Shown here: piece by piece, positions 10,582 through 19,468 of the stretch
Layout of the letters: each line of letters begins with the position of its first letter
How positions within the stretch are numbered: the first letter of the stretch is position 1
Assembly: GCA_004293445.1 (NCBI GenBank)
Contig: RDYP01000003.1
Location: 186,001 to 250,000 of the forward strand
Direction: 5' to 3'
DNA length: 64,000 bases
Source: Verrucomicrobiota bacterium
GTDB taxonomy: Bacteria; Verrucomicrobiota; Verrucomicrobiia; Verrucomicrobiales; Akkermansiaceae
Program-made: the position numbers and the translations under genes
Notes under the pieces: model-generated
Told to the model about the DNA's origin: nothing
Database searches by the model: none
Seen by the model: the letters and a program-made list of their open reading frames with translations, nothing else

Positions 10582-10860
10582 ATGAACAAAGCTGAACTTG
10601 TTGAAGCCATCCAAAAAGCCCTCGGTAAAGACGCTACCAAGCGTGCTGCCGAAGACGCTCTTGCCGCAGTCCTCGGTTCCATCGAAAAGGGAATCAAGGG
10701 TAAGGACAAAAAGGTCCAAATCATTGGTTTCGGAACCTTTGACGTCAAAAAGCGTGCTGCCCGCATGGGTCGCAACCCAAAGACCGGTGAAGCGATGAAG
10801 ATCGCCGCATCCAAGTCCGTGGGCTTCAAGGCTTCCTCCACCCTCAAAGCAGGTCTTTGA
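10582..10860 (+). CDS. HU-family nucleoid DNA-binding protein
   Basis: HU dimers bend and compact DNA. The 92-residue protein begins MNKAELVEAIQKALG and has the beta-arm signature GFGTFDVKKRAARMGRNPKT, essentially a complete HU/IHF domain. The frame is open upstream to 10507, but the ATG at 10582 gives the canonical N-terminus. A strong terminator follows, and codon use looks suited to high expression. HU and IHF cannot be told apart with confidence by eye; the N-terminus favours HU. Confidence 0.93.
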   Translation: MNKAELVEAIQKALGKDATKRAAEDALAAVLGSIEKGIKGKDKKVQIIGFGTFDVKKRAARMGRNPKTGEAMKIAASKSVGFKASSTLKAGL

Positions 10861-10924
10861 TCCTAGTGGAAACTGAAGCCGTGAAGGCGACGGTTTCCCT
10901 AGGGATGTGAAAAGCCCAAATGTG

Positions 10925-10956
10925 ACGACCCCGGCCTTTCGCCGGGGTCGTTGTTG
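10925..10956 (+). terminator. Strong terminator of the HU gene
   Basis: Perfect 11-bp arms (10925-10935 and 10941-10951) around the loop CTTTC, followed by TGTTGT. This is one of the clearest terminators in the window. Confidence 0.8.
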
Positions 10957-11021
10957 TACAGAAGACGGCAATTCTGATTGATCCACAAAAGGCCTAAGTT
11001 TTTTCAAAGCTCATCTAAACG

Positions 11022-11699
11022 ATGAAACCGCGATTGACCCTTGCTGAAACAACGCTGCCCGATGGCACCATCCTAAGCCTGCATGAACACGATGGCCGGC
11101 GGTACATTCAATGGGGAATCACCCAATTAGCAGGTCCTGCAACCCGTACCAGCGAACGAGAACTGGGTCGAATCGCCTGCCAGCCATTTCGGTCGATCAA
11201 ACAACCCAAAATTTGGATCACAGGATGTGCACTGGGTGAAGTGCTTGCGGGTGTGATGGAGACGCTCCCACAAAAACAAGCCACCTATCTGATCGGTGAG
11301 CCATGGTCGGCGATGGTTGAATGGCATCGAACATTCCTTAGCGACCAAGCAACGGTAAATGATTCAAGAGTAGAGATTCACGGCGATGTCGGATCAGCTG
11401 CCTTTCATGGTTTTCAGGAGGAGCTTCATGCGGTGTTGCTCCATGCAGATACAGCACCTCAGGGGGAAGGGAATCGTGGTTTGTTCGAAGATCGACGCTG
11501 GTTAGCTGCCGTGCATGGAGCACTGAAACCAGGCGGATTGCTTGCCATCGCTTCCGGACGAGCGCTGCCGCAGATCGAACGCCTGTTCAGCAAATCGGGT
11601 TTCGAAACCGTGAGGCAAGAAATTGACGCCACGCCGAATGCGCGACGGCCACGACGTCACTTCCTGTGGCTAGCTCGTAAAGGGGAACCAAATGCTTGA
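11022..11699 (+). CDS. Spermidine-synthase-like methyltransferase-fold protein
   Basis: A protein of 225 residues with the Rossmann-type pattern of spermidine synthase-like proteins. It has a strand-loop region after KIWITGCALGEVLAGV where the cofactor site would be, an acidic mid-region, ALKPGGLLAIASG as the strand 5 region, and a C-terminal RRHFLWLARKG. The classical spermidine synthase GGGxG motif is degenerate here. It may be a methyltransferase or polyamine-related enzyme of unknown substrate. It is monocistronic, downstream of the HU terminator. Confidence 0.6.
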   Translation: MKPRLTLAETTLPDGTILSLHEHDGRRYIQWGITQLAGPATRTSERELGRIACQPFRSIKQPKIWITGCALGEVLAGVMETLPQKQATYLIGEPWSAMVEWHRTFLSDQATVNDSRVEIHGDVGSAAFHGFQEELHAVLLHADTAPQGEGNRGLFEDRRWLAAVHGALKPGGLLAIASGRALPQIERLFSKSGFETVRQEIDATPNARRPRRHFLWLARKGEPNA

Positions 11700-11875
11700 A
11701 AGCGGACATCAGAACGACCGCTCAGGACGTGATGGAATCGTTGAAAAATTACGACGTTCGATTGTGTGTGAAATGTGGATAACAGGCGAACTCGATGAGG
11801 GAAAATCAAAGGGAGCTCGGTAGCTCAGAGCTTTCTGCCCATTGCTCGTGAAATTTTCCCCAGGTTTTTGCTAGC

Positions 11876-12049
11876 GTGGAATCACTGCTACAAAAGCGTG
11901 GAACGAGCATTCCAGAACTTTATTCACACCCTTACGATGAAGAGTTTCTTTCATTTGAAAAAGAGTCCTTCTTCAAGGTTGGGAACAAAATCACTCGGAG
12001 CAACGTGAGAGAAATGCAACGTCGTAATAATCGCTTGGAAACTTGGTGA
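11876..12049 (+). CDS. Possible small protein of 57 residues, unknown
   Basis: A GTG-start frame in the otherwise empty 440-base gap before pdhC. The product is polar and charged, with internal stretches such as IPELYSHPYDEEF and NVREMQRRNNRLETW that look like real protein sequence. There is no ATG in frame after the upstream stop at 11849, and no strong ribosome binding site. It could also be the 3' part of a decayed gene. The rest of the gap shows nothing else beyond isolated DnaA-box-like words. Confidence 0.3.
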   Translation: MESLLQKRGTSIPELYSHPYDEEFLSFEKESFFKVGNKITRSNVREMQRRNNRLETW

Positions 12050-12082
12050 GGTCTTCGATTTTAATGGACTGACGATCGAAGC

Positions 12083-12117
12083 AAAAAAAGACGCGCCTGA
12101 TTTCCACCAGGCGCGTC
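12083..12117 (-). terminator. Terminator of the pdh locus
   Basis: Perfect 10-bp arms GACGCGCCTG (12090-12099) and CAGGCGCGTC (12108-12117), followed on the minus strand by a run of seven T (12083-12089). Confidence 0.85.
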
Positions 12118-12138
12118 GCAAGGAGTTCGTAATGTCGC

Positions 12139-13440
12139 TCAGACAAGCATCAGAGCAGGCTGCTCGATGAGTTTCTTCACCTCTGCCAGGAAACTTGCGG
12201 CTACCGCACCATCCACGACACGGTGATCACAGCTGACCCCAAGGTTCATGCGAAGTCCTGCTACGATTTGACCGTTTTTCACGACCGGTTTTTCGATCGC
12301 TGCTCCAACAGACAAAATCAGAGCCTGCGGTGGGTTAACGATGGCGTCGAAGCTTTCGATGCCCCACGCGCCGAGGTTGGAAACGGTGATTGTTCCTCCA
12401 TCAAATTCGCTCGGTTTGAGTTTCTTGTTTTTGGCACGGCTCGCCATGTCCTTCACCTCTTTGGAGATTTGGAGAACGGATTTGGTTTCAGCCTGTTGAA
12501 TGACAGGAGTTACGAGACCGTCCTCAACTGCGATTGCCACGGCCAAGCCCACGTGCTTGAAGCTCACAATATGGTCTCCGGCAAATGACGCGTTGACTGC
12601 AGGAACGGCGACTGCAGCGTTGATCACAGCCTTGAGGACGAAATCGTTCACGGAGTATTTGTTCCCGTGCGTCAGCTCTGCCTGAGCATTGATTTGTTTT
12701 CTCAGTGCCATGAGCGGAGCGGCATCGGCTTCCACGTGGAGGTAGAAATGAGGAATCGTCTGTTTGGAGGTCAGTAGTCGCGATGCGATGACTTTCCGCA
12801 TGGATGAAAGCTCGATACGGGAGTCTTCTTCTTTTGCAGTGGGCAGCAACGCTTGGGGTGCAGCCGTTGTTACGTTTGTCTCGCTAGCGCGTGCCTTGAC
12901 GGCAGCAGCAAGACCTGCTGCGGCACTTGCAGCATTGGAAGTGGCTGGTTTCGCAATATTGGTCACCACGACGTCTTTGCTCACGATACGACCTGCAGGG
13001 CCACTGCCCGTGAGATTGCCAAGATCGATTCCTAGATCGTTTGCAACTTTGCGAGCGAGAGGTGACGCCTTAATTCGTTCGCCGTTTGTGCTCTGCAATG
13101 GCGTTGAAACTGAAGATGCGGGGCTGCTGACAGGTGCCGCTATGGCTGTCTGTGATGGTGCAATTGCGGTAGTTGGAGCGGTAGTTGGACCGGCATCAGC
13201 ATCATCGCCATCGAGCAAAGCGAGAACTGCTCCAATGGTGGCCTTGTCACCTTCTTGAACGAGAATTTCGCGGAGTGTACCTTCATCGAAAGCCTCCATT
13301 TCCATGGTGGCTTTGTCGGTTTCGACTTCGGCGAGAATGTCACCGATTTCGACCGAATCGCCGACTTTTTTGTGCCACTTGATGAGTGTGCCCTCGGTCA
13401 TGGTGTCCGAGAGCTTCGGCATTTCGATTTGAATGGCCAT
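12139..13440 (-). CDS. pdhC: Pyruvate dehydrogenase E2, dihydrolipoamide acetyltransferase
   Basis: E2 moves the acetyl group from E1 to CoA. The 433-residue protein has one lipoyl domain (lipoyl Lys in VETDKATMEMEAF, about residue 43), an Ala/Pro/Thr-rich linker, a peripheral-subunit-binding domain (KASPLARKVANDLGIDLGNL), and a C-terminal acetyltransferase domain with HHRVVDGA-type active site (CDHRVVDGAVAASFL). It is the third enzyme gene of the locus but is separated from the E1 genes by two small lipoprotein genes. No dihydrolipoamide dehydrogenase gene is in the window. Confidence 0.93.
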   Translation of the reverse strand: MAIQIEMPKLSDTMTEGTLIKWHKKVGDSVEIGDILAEVETDKATMEMEAFDEGTLREILVQEGDKATIGAVLALLDGDDADAGPTTAPTTAIAPSQTAIAAPVSSPASSVSTPLQSTNGERIKASPLARKVANDLGIDLGNLTGSGPAGRIVSKDVVVTNIAKPATSNAASAAAGLAAAVKARASETNVTTAAPQALLPTAKEEDSRIELSSMRKVIASRLLTSKQTIPHFYLHVEADAAPLMALRKQINAQAELTHGNKYSVNDFVLKAVINAAVAVPAVNASFAGDHIVSFKHVGLAVAIAVEDGLVTPVIQQAETKSVLQISKEVKDMASRAKNKKLKPSEFDGGTITVSNLGAWGIESFDAIVNPPQALILSVGAAIEKPVVKNGQIVAGLRMNLGVSCDHRVVDGAVAASFLAEVKKLIEQPALMLV

Positions 13441-13551
13441 GGATCTGTAAAAAGGAAGTGAGGCGCGGGGAGATTGGGGAATCGAACTGGCTTTTCCAGT
13501 CTTTTCCCGCAGAGGATGGATTCCTGTTGTTCTGATGGAGCTGTTGACTGA

Positions 13552-13582
13552 AAACGAAAACGGAGGCCGTCAGGGCCTCCGT
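13552..13582 (-). terminator. Terminator after the 130-aa lipoprotein gene
   Basis: Arms ACGGAGGCC (13560-13568) and GGCCTCCGT (13574-13582), followed on the minus strand by TTTTCGTTTTC. It lies between the lipoprotein gene and pdhC, so pdhC probably has its own promoter or depends on readthrough. Confidence 0.75.
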
Positions 13583-13610
13583 TCATTGTAGCAATGGAAT
13601 TGAATGAGAA

Positions 13611-14003
13611 TCAGTCGGTCGTGATTTTTCTCATCGTAGGGATCAATCCAAGATTTGGACTACCCGAGCTGCCTTGAGTTGAAGCCATTTTGCGGGCTGC
13701 TTCGGTTTTCGAACCACAGCAACCTTCTTCGAGGCAGTAGTAGCGAGTGCAGCTTTGGCATTTCACTGGTACTTTTTTGACGATCGTTTTGTAGCGGGGA
13801 ACCTTGGTTTCTTTGACCTCGGTCATGCCGCTTTTCGAATCAACGACGATTTCCTCGCGGACGGTATCGTAACCGCAGAGTTTGCGCTGGGTGACTTCCT
13901 CAGTGTAGCCGGCGTTTCTGCTCTTCCAGCCGAACATCGAGCAGCAGGATGAAAGGGAAAGCGAGAAGGCCATCAGGGGTAGAATCAGGAGCAGGTTTTT
14001 CAT
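13611..14003 (-). CDS. Cys-rich lipoprotein, unknown
   Basis: A protein of 130 residues with a lipoprotein signal peptide (MKNLLLILPLMAFSLSLSSC, lipobox LSSC). The mature part has a basic/acidic mid-region (DTVREEIVVDSKSG, VPRYKTIVKKVP) and a Cys-rich segment (KCQSCTRYYCLEEGCCG) that could bind a metal or form disulfides. It may be anchored to the outer membrane. The gene lies between pdhB and pdhC, 13 bases after a tiny lipoprotein ORF with a nearly identical lipobox region. No family was recognised. Confidence 0.65.
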   Translation of the reverse strand: MKNLLLILPLMAFSLSLSSCCSMFGWKSRNAGYTEEVTQRKLCGYDTVREEIVVDSKSGMTEVKETKVPRYKTIVKKVPVKCQSCTRYYCLEEGCCGSKTEAARKMASTQGSSGSPNLGLIPTMRKITTD

Positions 14004-14016
14004 AAGAGTGTAGATG

Positions 14017-14091
14017 TTAGAACATGCAGCAGCAAGAGCTGGAAACAAGGCAGAGGGCCATCAAACAGGCCGCGGCGATGAGTTTGATCAT
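14017..14091 (-). CDS. Tiny 24-residue lipoprotein peptide
   Basis: A frame of 24 codons whose product is almost entirely a lipoprotein signal peptide: MIKLIAAACLMALCLVSS, then SCCCMF. After lipobox cleavage only four or five residues, mostly cysteines, would stay attached to lipid. It resembles entericidin-type small lipoproteins in layout, and the end closely mirrors the SCCSMFG of the next gene, which suggests a duplication. Its size makes detection by eye uncertain. Confidence 0.45.
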   Translation of the reverse strand: MIKLIAAACLMALCLVSSSCCCMF

Positions 14092-14146
14092 GTAGAAGCA
14101 AGTTAGGAAAGCAGGCTCTGCTTGCAATGAAAAAGACGGTCGAGGC

Positions 14147-15133
14147 TCAGACCATTGCCAGCACTTTTTCGATGATACGTCGTGGATTGGGAAGCTGTTC
14201 GTTTTCGATGTGTGGCGAATAGATCGCGGGTGCGTCCATGGTCGTGACGCGTTTGATCGGCGCATCGAGATAATCGAAGGCGTGCTCCTGAATGAGGTGC
14301 GAAACCATTGCAGACACACCGCCGAAACCTTTCGATTCGTCCACGAGTAGGACGCGATTGGTTTTCATGACCGTTTTCAAGATGGCATCTTGGTCCAAAG
14401 GACGAATCGAACGGAGATCGAGTACTTCTGCGTTGATTCCATGTTCGGTCTGCAGGGTCTCTGCTGCAGCGAGAGCATGGATGACCGAGCGACCGTGAGC
14501 AATGATCGACAGATCGGTTCCTACGCGCTTCAGGTCGGCCACACCGAGGGGGATGGTAAAGTCGCCATCGGCGGGATCGGGCACTTCGCCGGTCATCCCG
14601 TAGAGAAGGGTGTTCTCCATGAAGTAAACCGGATCATTGTCGCGGATGGCGGTCTTGATCAGACCCTTTGCGTCTGCAGGAGTCGCAGGAGCGCAAACCT
14701 TGAGGCCAGGGAAGGCGGCGAAAAGTCCTTCGGGAATGTGCGAATGGGTCGCACCGACATTGGTTCCGCCGTTGGCAGGGCCGCGCATAACGATCGGGCA
14801 ATGAATCAGGCCGCCGGACATGTAGCGGACGCAGGCTGCGTTGTTGACCAATTGGTCGAAGGCGACGGAGTGGAAGGACCAGAACATGAGTTCCATCACC
14901 GGCCGGACGCCGAGCATTGACGCACCGATGCCCATGCCGATGAAACCGGCTTCGGAAATTGGGGTATCGACGATGCGCTTGTCGCCCCACTTCTTCCACA
15001 GGCCTTCGGTGACTTTGTAGGCACCATTGTATTGGGCGACCTCTTCACCCATAAGGACCACATTGGGGTCGCGGGCGAGTTCTTCGTCGAGGCCTTCGCG
15101 GAGAGCTTCGCGGTAAGTAAGCGTGCGGGACAT
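14147..15133 (-). CDS. pdhB: Pyruvate dehydrogenase E1 beta subunit
   Basis: With E1 alpha this forms the thiamine-diphosphate-dependent decarboxylase of the pyruvate dehydrogenase complex. The 328-residue protein begins MSRTLTYREALREGLDEEL and has VVLMGEEVAQYNGAYKVT, the GMAMRGARPVMEL-like region and LLVDESKGFGGVSAMV. Length and order (downstream of E1 alpha by 54 bases) are typical for two-subunit E1. Close branched-chain or acetoin E1 homologues exist, but the neighbouring E2 supports pyruvate. Confidence 0.92.
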   Translation of the reverse strand: MSRTLTYREALREGLDEELARDPNVVLMGEEVAQYNGAYKVTEGLWKKWGDKRIVDTPISEAGFIGMGIGASMLGVRPVMELMFWSFHSVAFDQLVNNAACVRYMSGGLIHCPIVMRGPANGGTNVGATHSHIPEGLFAAFPGLKVCAPATPADAKGLIKTAIRDNDPVYFMENTLLYGMTGEVPDPADGDFTIPLGVADLKRVGTDLSIIAHGRSVIHALAAAETLQTEHGINAEVLDLRSIRPLDQDAILKTVMKTNRVLLVDESKGFGGVSAMVSHLIQEHAFDYLDAPIKRVTTMDAPAIYSPHIENEQLPNPRRIIEKVLAMV

Positions 15134-15187
15134 GGGAGAGTGCGTGCGGAAAACTGTTGGAAAGACGGAGATGGATTTGGCTTCGAC

Positions 15188-16270
15188 TCAGTCGTTGAAG
15201 AAATGGCGGCCGATTTTTGAAGCTTCGGTATGATTATCAGTTTCCCAATAGACGTCATTCATGATGTCAGCGATGGCCGGTGCTGGCGATTCTTCGGCGA
15301 AACGGATCGAGGCGGCCGCTTCTTGTTTCGCCTCTTTGTCGATGGTCGCGGCTTGCTCCTCGGAGAGAACACCCTCGCCGATCAAGCGCTTTCGCCAGAG
15401 ATGGATGGGATCGTGGTGAGTCTTGTAATTTTCGATTTCCTCCGGTGTCCGATACTTTTTGTGATTCGCGTCCGCGACGCTGTGGCCGTAGTAGCGGTAG
15501 GTCGTAATTTCCAAGATCGATGGCTTGAACTGTTTGCGTGCCCGCTCCATCGCGATGTGGGTTTTGGCGCGAACCTCATAGATGTCAGAGCCGTCAACCA
15601 CGTCCCATTCCATGTCGTAAGCTTCGGCTCGTTGGGCGAGGCAACCACGATAGGCGGAAGATCGTTGCTGGGAGGTCCCCATCGAGTAGCCGTTATTTTC
15701 GATGATGTAGACCACGGGGATCTCGAAGAGGGCGGCGAGGTTGAGGGATTCGTGGAAAGCACCTTGGTTCACAGCGCCATCTCCAAGATAGCAGAGCGCA
15801 CAGCCTTCTTTTCCGAGGTATTTCAGGCCATAGCCCAGTCCGAGACCGAGAGGTGTTTGGCCGCCGACGATACCATGGCCACCCCAGTAATTCTTGTCTG
15901 GCGCAAAGAAGTGCATGGAGCCGCCCTTACCTTTCGAGCAACCGGTGGCTTTGCCATACATTTCCGCCATGCATTCATTCATGCCCATCCCGACGGTCAG
16001 AGCGTGACCGTGATCACGATAGGCAGTGATGGAATGATCGTTCTCGCCGCAAAGGGAGAGAGTGCCGACCGCAACGGATTCCTGTCCGATGTAGAGGTGG
16101 AGGAATCCGCCCATTTTGCCGGCGGTGTAGTATTGCAGCGCTGCTTGCTCGAAGCGACGAATGCGGACCATTTTCCGGAAGAGTTCGATCTTATCCGCGG
16201 CACTGAGAGCCTGGTTGATCGGGGAGCCGGCGAAATCGAGGCGGGGTGTATCGGCAAGGGCGGAGGACAT
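15188..16270 (-). CDS. pdhA: Pyruvate dehydrogenase E1 alpha subunit
   Basis: This subunit carries the thiamine diphosphate site. The TPP-binding motif is GDGAVNQGAFHESLNLAALF through ENNGYSMGT. The phosphorylation-loop-like region YRYYGHSVADANHKKYR is also present. The 360-residue length is normal. It is the first gene of the pdh locus, 44 bases downstream of a membrane-protein gene on the same strand. Confidence 0.93.
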   Translation of the reverse strand: MSSALADTPRLDFAGSPINQALSAADKIELFRKMVRIRRFEQAALQYYTAGKMGGFLHLYIGQESVAVGTLSLCGENDHSITAYRDHGHALTVGMGMNECMAEMYGKATGCSKGKGGSMHFFAPDKNYWGGHGIVGGQTPLGLGLGYGLKYLGKEGCALCYLGDGAVNQGAFHESLNLAALFEIPVVYIIENNGYSMGTSQQRSSAYRGCLAQRAEAYDMEWDVVDGSDIYEVRAKTHIAMERARKQFKPSILEITTYRYYGHSVADANHKKYRTPEEIENYKTHHDPIHLWRKRLIGEGVLSEEQAATIDKEAKQEAAASIRFAEESPAPAIADIMNDVYWETDNHTEASKIGRHFFND

Positions 16271-16314
16271 GGGCGGAGCGGAGATAGGGTCGGAATCGGG
16301 TCTCGGGCAAGAAC

Positions 16315-16899
16315 TTATCGGGTCCTAGCGACGACAGTTGAGGGTGTTGCGGCGGGCGACCAAGAATGACGAGCCAGCAGGAAAAGGGCCGTGAAGAGTA
16401 CGTTTGCCGCGGCGAGGTTACGGAAGAAAATCCAAGTGGGCATCGGGTCGCTTGGTCGGCCACTCCACAGCGCCTGCCAAAGACCCGTGAGGGACTTGGC
16501 ATAGAGAGGATCGGCCAGCCACACGGCGACATTGGTCACAAAGTGGAAGACCAATGCCATCGCTAGTCCACCCGTGAGGACGACGGCAGGAGAGGCTTTG
16601 CGACGGAGGCTGAGCCCCATGAAGCTGCTCGCCAGCAGTGCAATGAAAGCGACAATAATTCCGCCCCCTGCTTCGATGGGATTGTAGCCTTGGAGCCAGC
16701 TTGCCAGCGGACTACTGATCATCCAAGCGCCGACCGGAATAGCCCATGCACCCCGACCTCTGAGGAAAATCACACTGCAAAAGAAAAGTGCAGGCAGGGG
16801 TTGGAAGTTTGGCAGCTCATGTGAAAACGCCGCACCGAGAGTCCGGAAGCCGATGAGTAGGCAAAGCAGGACGAGCGCTGGCAGCCAAGGGCGTTGCAT
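16315..16899 (-). CDS. DUF6580-like integral membrane protein
   Basis: A protein of 194 residues with about five or six membrane helices. The start (FRTLGAAFSHELPNFQPLPALFFC) matches the DUF6580 family pattern of ECF-transporter-like small membrane proteins, of unknown substrate. It lies directly upstream of pdhA on the same strand and could be cotranscribed. Assignment to DUF6580 is from memory of the motif. Confidence 0.65.
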   Translation of the reverse strand: MQRPWLPALVLLCLLIGFRTLGAAFSHELPNFQPLPALFFCSVIFLRGRGAWAIPVGAWMISSPLASWLQGYNPIEAGGGIIVAFIALLASSFMGLSLRRKASPAVVLTGGLAMALVFHFVTNVAVWLADPLYAKSLTGLWQALWSGRPSDPMPTWIFFRNLAAANVLFTALFLLARHSWSPAATPSTVVARTR

Positions 16900-17039
16900 G
16901 CGCTTTCCTTGGCGGAATCGAAGGCCTCGGGCGAGTCGAAAATGCAGGAAGCCTTGAACGAACTGGAGTTTTTGGTATTCAGCGGGAGCCCTAGTCCGTC
17001 CGCGGATGTTGGGGCCTATGAGTTCAAATTGCGATCATT

Positions 17040-17055
17040 CGTTCCACGTGGAACA
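17040..17055. other. parS-type site 1 (upstream of mnmG)
   Basis: CGTTCCACGTGGAACA contains a perfect 14-base palindrome, GTTCCACGTGGAAC (17041-17054). It matches the ParB-binding parS consensus TGTTNCACGTGAAACA at 14 of 16 positions. It lies 51 bases before the mnmG start. Confidence 0.75.
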
Positions 17056-17105
17056 TTGCCGGGCCTTGTATCGCGGATGGGTTTCCGATAGGCTTCAAGT
17101 CTCTG

Positions 17106-18995
17106 ATGTTTCGCTACCCTACGAGCTACGATGTCCTTGTGATTGGTGCCGGCCATGCCGGTGTGGAAGCCGCGCTGGCTGCTGCTCGACTTGGAGCTCG
17201 GGTCGCGGTTTTAACGCAGAATCTGGATAGTATCGGCCAAATGTCGTGCAACCCGGCGATTGGTGGCTTGGCGAAGGGTCACATGGTTCGGGAGATCGAC
17301 GCTCTTGGTGGTGCGATGGGTTTGAATACCGACGCGACCGGGATCCAGTTTCGCATGTTGAATGCCTCCAAGGGGCCTTCGGTGCGGGCTCCACGAGCTC
17401 AGTGCGATAAGAAGGCTTATCAATTCCGCATGAAATGGATCCTCGAGTCGACGGAGGGGATCGAACTTCACCAGGGAAATGTCGCCGACATTTTGGTCGA
17501 AGGGGATGAAGTGCGGGGGATTCGAACTTCCTTGGGCATGGAGATTTTGGCGGCTTCGGTTGTTCTTTCCGCTGGGACCTTCATGCGCGGTCTCATGCAC
17601 GTTGGACTGAGGAATGAGAAAGGGGGTAGGATGGGCGATGCCAGCTCTACCGTTTCGGATTCGCTGAAACGACTTGGTTTTGAGGTCGAGCGGTTCAAGA
17701 CCGGAACTCCCTGTCGTCTCAATGCCCGGTCGCTAGATTTCAGCGTTTGCGAGGAGCAGGCCGGAGACACGCCGGTCCCGCTTTTTTCCTACATGGCAGA
17801 TCGTTTGGAGAGATCGTCGAATGATCTGTTCACTTTAAATCCCTGGGGGGATTCGGCGTTCCACGTGGAACAAATGTCCTGTCATGTCACTTACACAAAT
17901 TCCGCGACGCATGAGATTATCCGTGGGAACCTCGATCAATCGCCCATGTATTGCGGGGTGATCGAGGGGGTGGGGCCACGATATTGTCCTTCGATCGAGG
18001 ACAAGGTGGTTCGTTTCGCCGAGAAGGAACGGCATCAAGTGTTCCTCGAGCCGGAGGGGCGCCACACTCAGGAATATTATGTCAACGGGGTGTCGACTTC
18101 GCTGCCTTATGAGGTGCAGCTCGCATTTCTCCGCACCATTCCCGGCTTGGAGAAGTGCGAGATCTTGAGGCCGGGCTATGCGGTCGAATACGATTATTGC
18201 CCACCCACCCAATTGCTTTCGACTCTGGAGACAAAGAGGGTTTCTGGTCTTTATTTCGCAGGACAGATCAATGGTACTTCGGGTTACGAAGAAGCGGCGG
18301 GCCAGGGCTTGCTTGCTGGCGCGAATGCGGCCCTGAAGGTCGCTGGTAAGCCGCCTTTGATTTTACGCCGGGATCAGGCTTATCTGGGGGTAATGGTCGA
18401 TGATTTGGTGACCAAAGGCTGCATCGAGCCCTATCGGATGTTTACCTCCCGTGCGGAGTTCCGACTTTTGCTGCGGCAGGACAACTGTGATCTGCGTTTG
18501 ACACCTCTCGCGGCGGAATTGGGGCTTGCGACAGGGGAACGGGTACAGCGGATCAGAGAGAAAGAAGTTCAGCTGACCCGAGCGCTGCATTGGGGACGAA
18601 GCGCAGTGCACCAGGGGCTGAAAATCGATCACTGGTTTCGTAGAGTCGAAAACAGCTGGGATCAGTTACCTGCCGACTTGTTACGCGAGTTCCACGTGGA
18701 ACTTTGGCCCCTCATCGAGACGGAGTTGAAATACGAAGGGCATTTGCAGCGTCAGCAGGTCCAAGTGGATCGGATGGCTCGACACGAAGAAAAACGCATC
18801 CCTGCAGAAATGGACTACAGCTTGATTCGCGGTCTCAAAAAGGAAGCGCAGATCAATTTCGCTCGAATTCGTCCGACGACGCTCGGCCAAGCTGGAAGGA
18901 TCGCGGGGATTACTCCTGCAGATGTGGCGATTCTTGCGGTGTGGATGGAGAAAGGCAGCAGCAATCCTTCCCGAATCGATGAGGTCGACGAATGA
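17106..18995 (+). CDS. mnmG: tRNA uridine-5-carboxymethylaminomethyl enzyme MnmG (GidA)
   Basis: With MnmE, MnmG installs the cmnm5 group on wobble uridines of tRNA. The 629-residue protein has the FAD dinucleotide fold ([19 protein letters not shown]), the family signature [16 protein letters not shown], the middle signature [18 protein letters not shown], and [20 protein letters not shown]. Two parS-type palindromes are embedded in the reading frame, both read as Phe-His-Val-Glu (near residues 252 and 529). In many bacteria this gene sits close to the replication origin with rsmG and parAB, but those are not found downstream here. Confidence 0.96.
   Translation: MFRYPTSYDVLVIGAGHAGVEAALAAARLGARVAVLTQNLDSIGQMSCNPAIGGLAKGHMVREIDALGGAMGLNTDATGIQFRMLNASKGPSVRAPRAQCDKKAYQFRMKWILESTEGIELHQGNVADILVEGDEVRGIRTSLGMEILAASVVLSAGTFMRGLMHVGLRNEKGGRMGDASSTVSDSLKRLGFEVERFKTGTPCRLNARSLDFSVCEEQAGDTPVPLFSYMADRLERSSNDLFTLNPWGDSAFHVEQMSCHVTYTNSATHEIIRGNLDQSPMYCGVIEGVGPRYCPSIEDKVVRFAEKERHQVFLEPEGRHTQEYYVNGVSTSLPYEVQLAFLRTIPGLEKCEILRPGYAVEYDYCPPTQLLSTLETKRVSGLYFAGQINGTSGYEEAAGQGLLAGANAALKVAGKPPLILRRDQAYLGVMVDDLVTKGCIEPYRMFTSRAEFRLLLRQDNCDLRLTPLAAELGLATGERVQRIREKEVQLTRALHWGRSAVHQGLKIDHWFRRVENSWDQLPADLLREFHVELWPLIETELKYEGHLQRQQVQVDRMARHEEKRIPAEMDYSLIRGLKKEAQINFARIRPTTLGQAGRIAGITPADVAILAVWMEKGSSNPSRIDEVDE
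17857..17872. other. parS-type site 2 (inside mnmG)
   Basis: CGTTCCACGTGGAACA, identical over 16 bases to site 1, inside mnmG and translated as AFHVEQ. The 14-base core (17858-17871) is a perfect palindrome. Confidence 0.75.
18689..18702. other. parS-type site 3 (inside mnmG)
   Basis: GTTCCACGTGGAAC, the same perfect 14-base palindrome as sites 1 and 2, translated as EFHVEL. The outer bases are A and T instead of C and A, which extends the symmetry to 16 bases. Confidence 0.75.
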
Positions 18996-19468
18996 ATCAC
19001 TATTTGATGCCCAAGTATTACCGTCGGCGAAAATACTGAGCGCTGAGACGGGCCACGTTGAAGTCCTGATCACCTATAGATAAGGGGGAGCCCTTATTTG
19101 ACAGCTCGGTCTGTTTTCATTCGAGAAGCCTCAATTGAGGGACTCGTGAGAGAGTTTGGTGGCAACAGCCAATGGCCGGGAGTGTTGCTGAAGGGGCCCC
19201 CTGTTTGCCTGGGCACCGCATCCGCGAGCACGGTTTGAGGCAATGATGAAAATTTTTGGGGATTCAGCCCCTCGCCCCGTCTTTGTCCTAGACCCCCCTT
19301 CACTTTCAGGCGCCGAACATTCGCGTCCCTATTTGAATGAGCTCAACGCTACTCATTGATACCTCCTGCGGTATCGCTGACTCTCCACTTTTTCTTGGCG
19401 AGTTCCAAGTCTCCCGCCCAGCGCTGGTTCCCTTTGATTGTGGGAGAGCGTGGTGGGAGACCCTTGGT
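18996..19468. other. Intergenic region after mnmG, no convincing gene
   Basis: About 470 bases without a supportable gene. The only structure noted is ATAAGGG-GGAG-CCCTTAT (19080-19097) followed by TTGAC, a weak candidate terminator for mnmG. Where rsmG or parA would be expected in a classical origin region there is no such frame. Confidence 0.4.

Noticed and set aside
11774-11928. DnaA-box-like words TGTGGATAA (11774) and TTATTCACA (11920)
   Set aside because: Only one exact and one near match without an AT-rich unwinding region; not enough for an origin call.
12728-12741. TTCCACGTGGAGG inside pdhC, similar to parS
   Set aside because: Several mismatches outside the CACGTG core and no symmetry beyond 10 bases; unlike the three perfect sites in mnmG.
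18992-19039. A 15-codon frame overlapping the mnmG stop
   Set aside because: Too short to support as a gene and without a signal or helix.
19094-19303. Minus-strand open frame of 69 codons after mnmG
   Set aside because: Low-complexity product rich in Pro, Ser and Gly, no family and no ribosome binding site.
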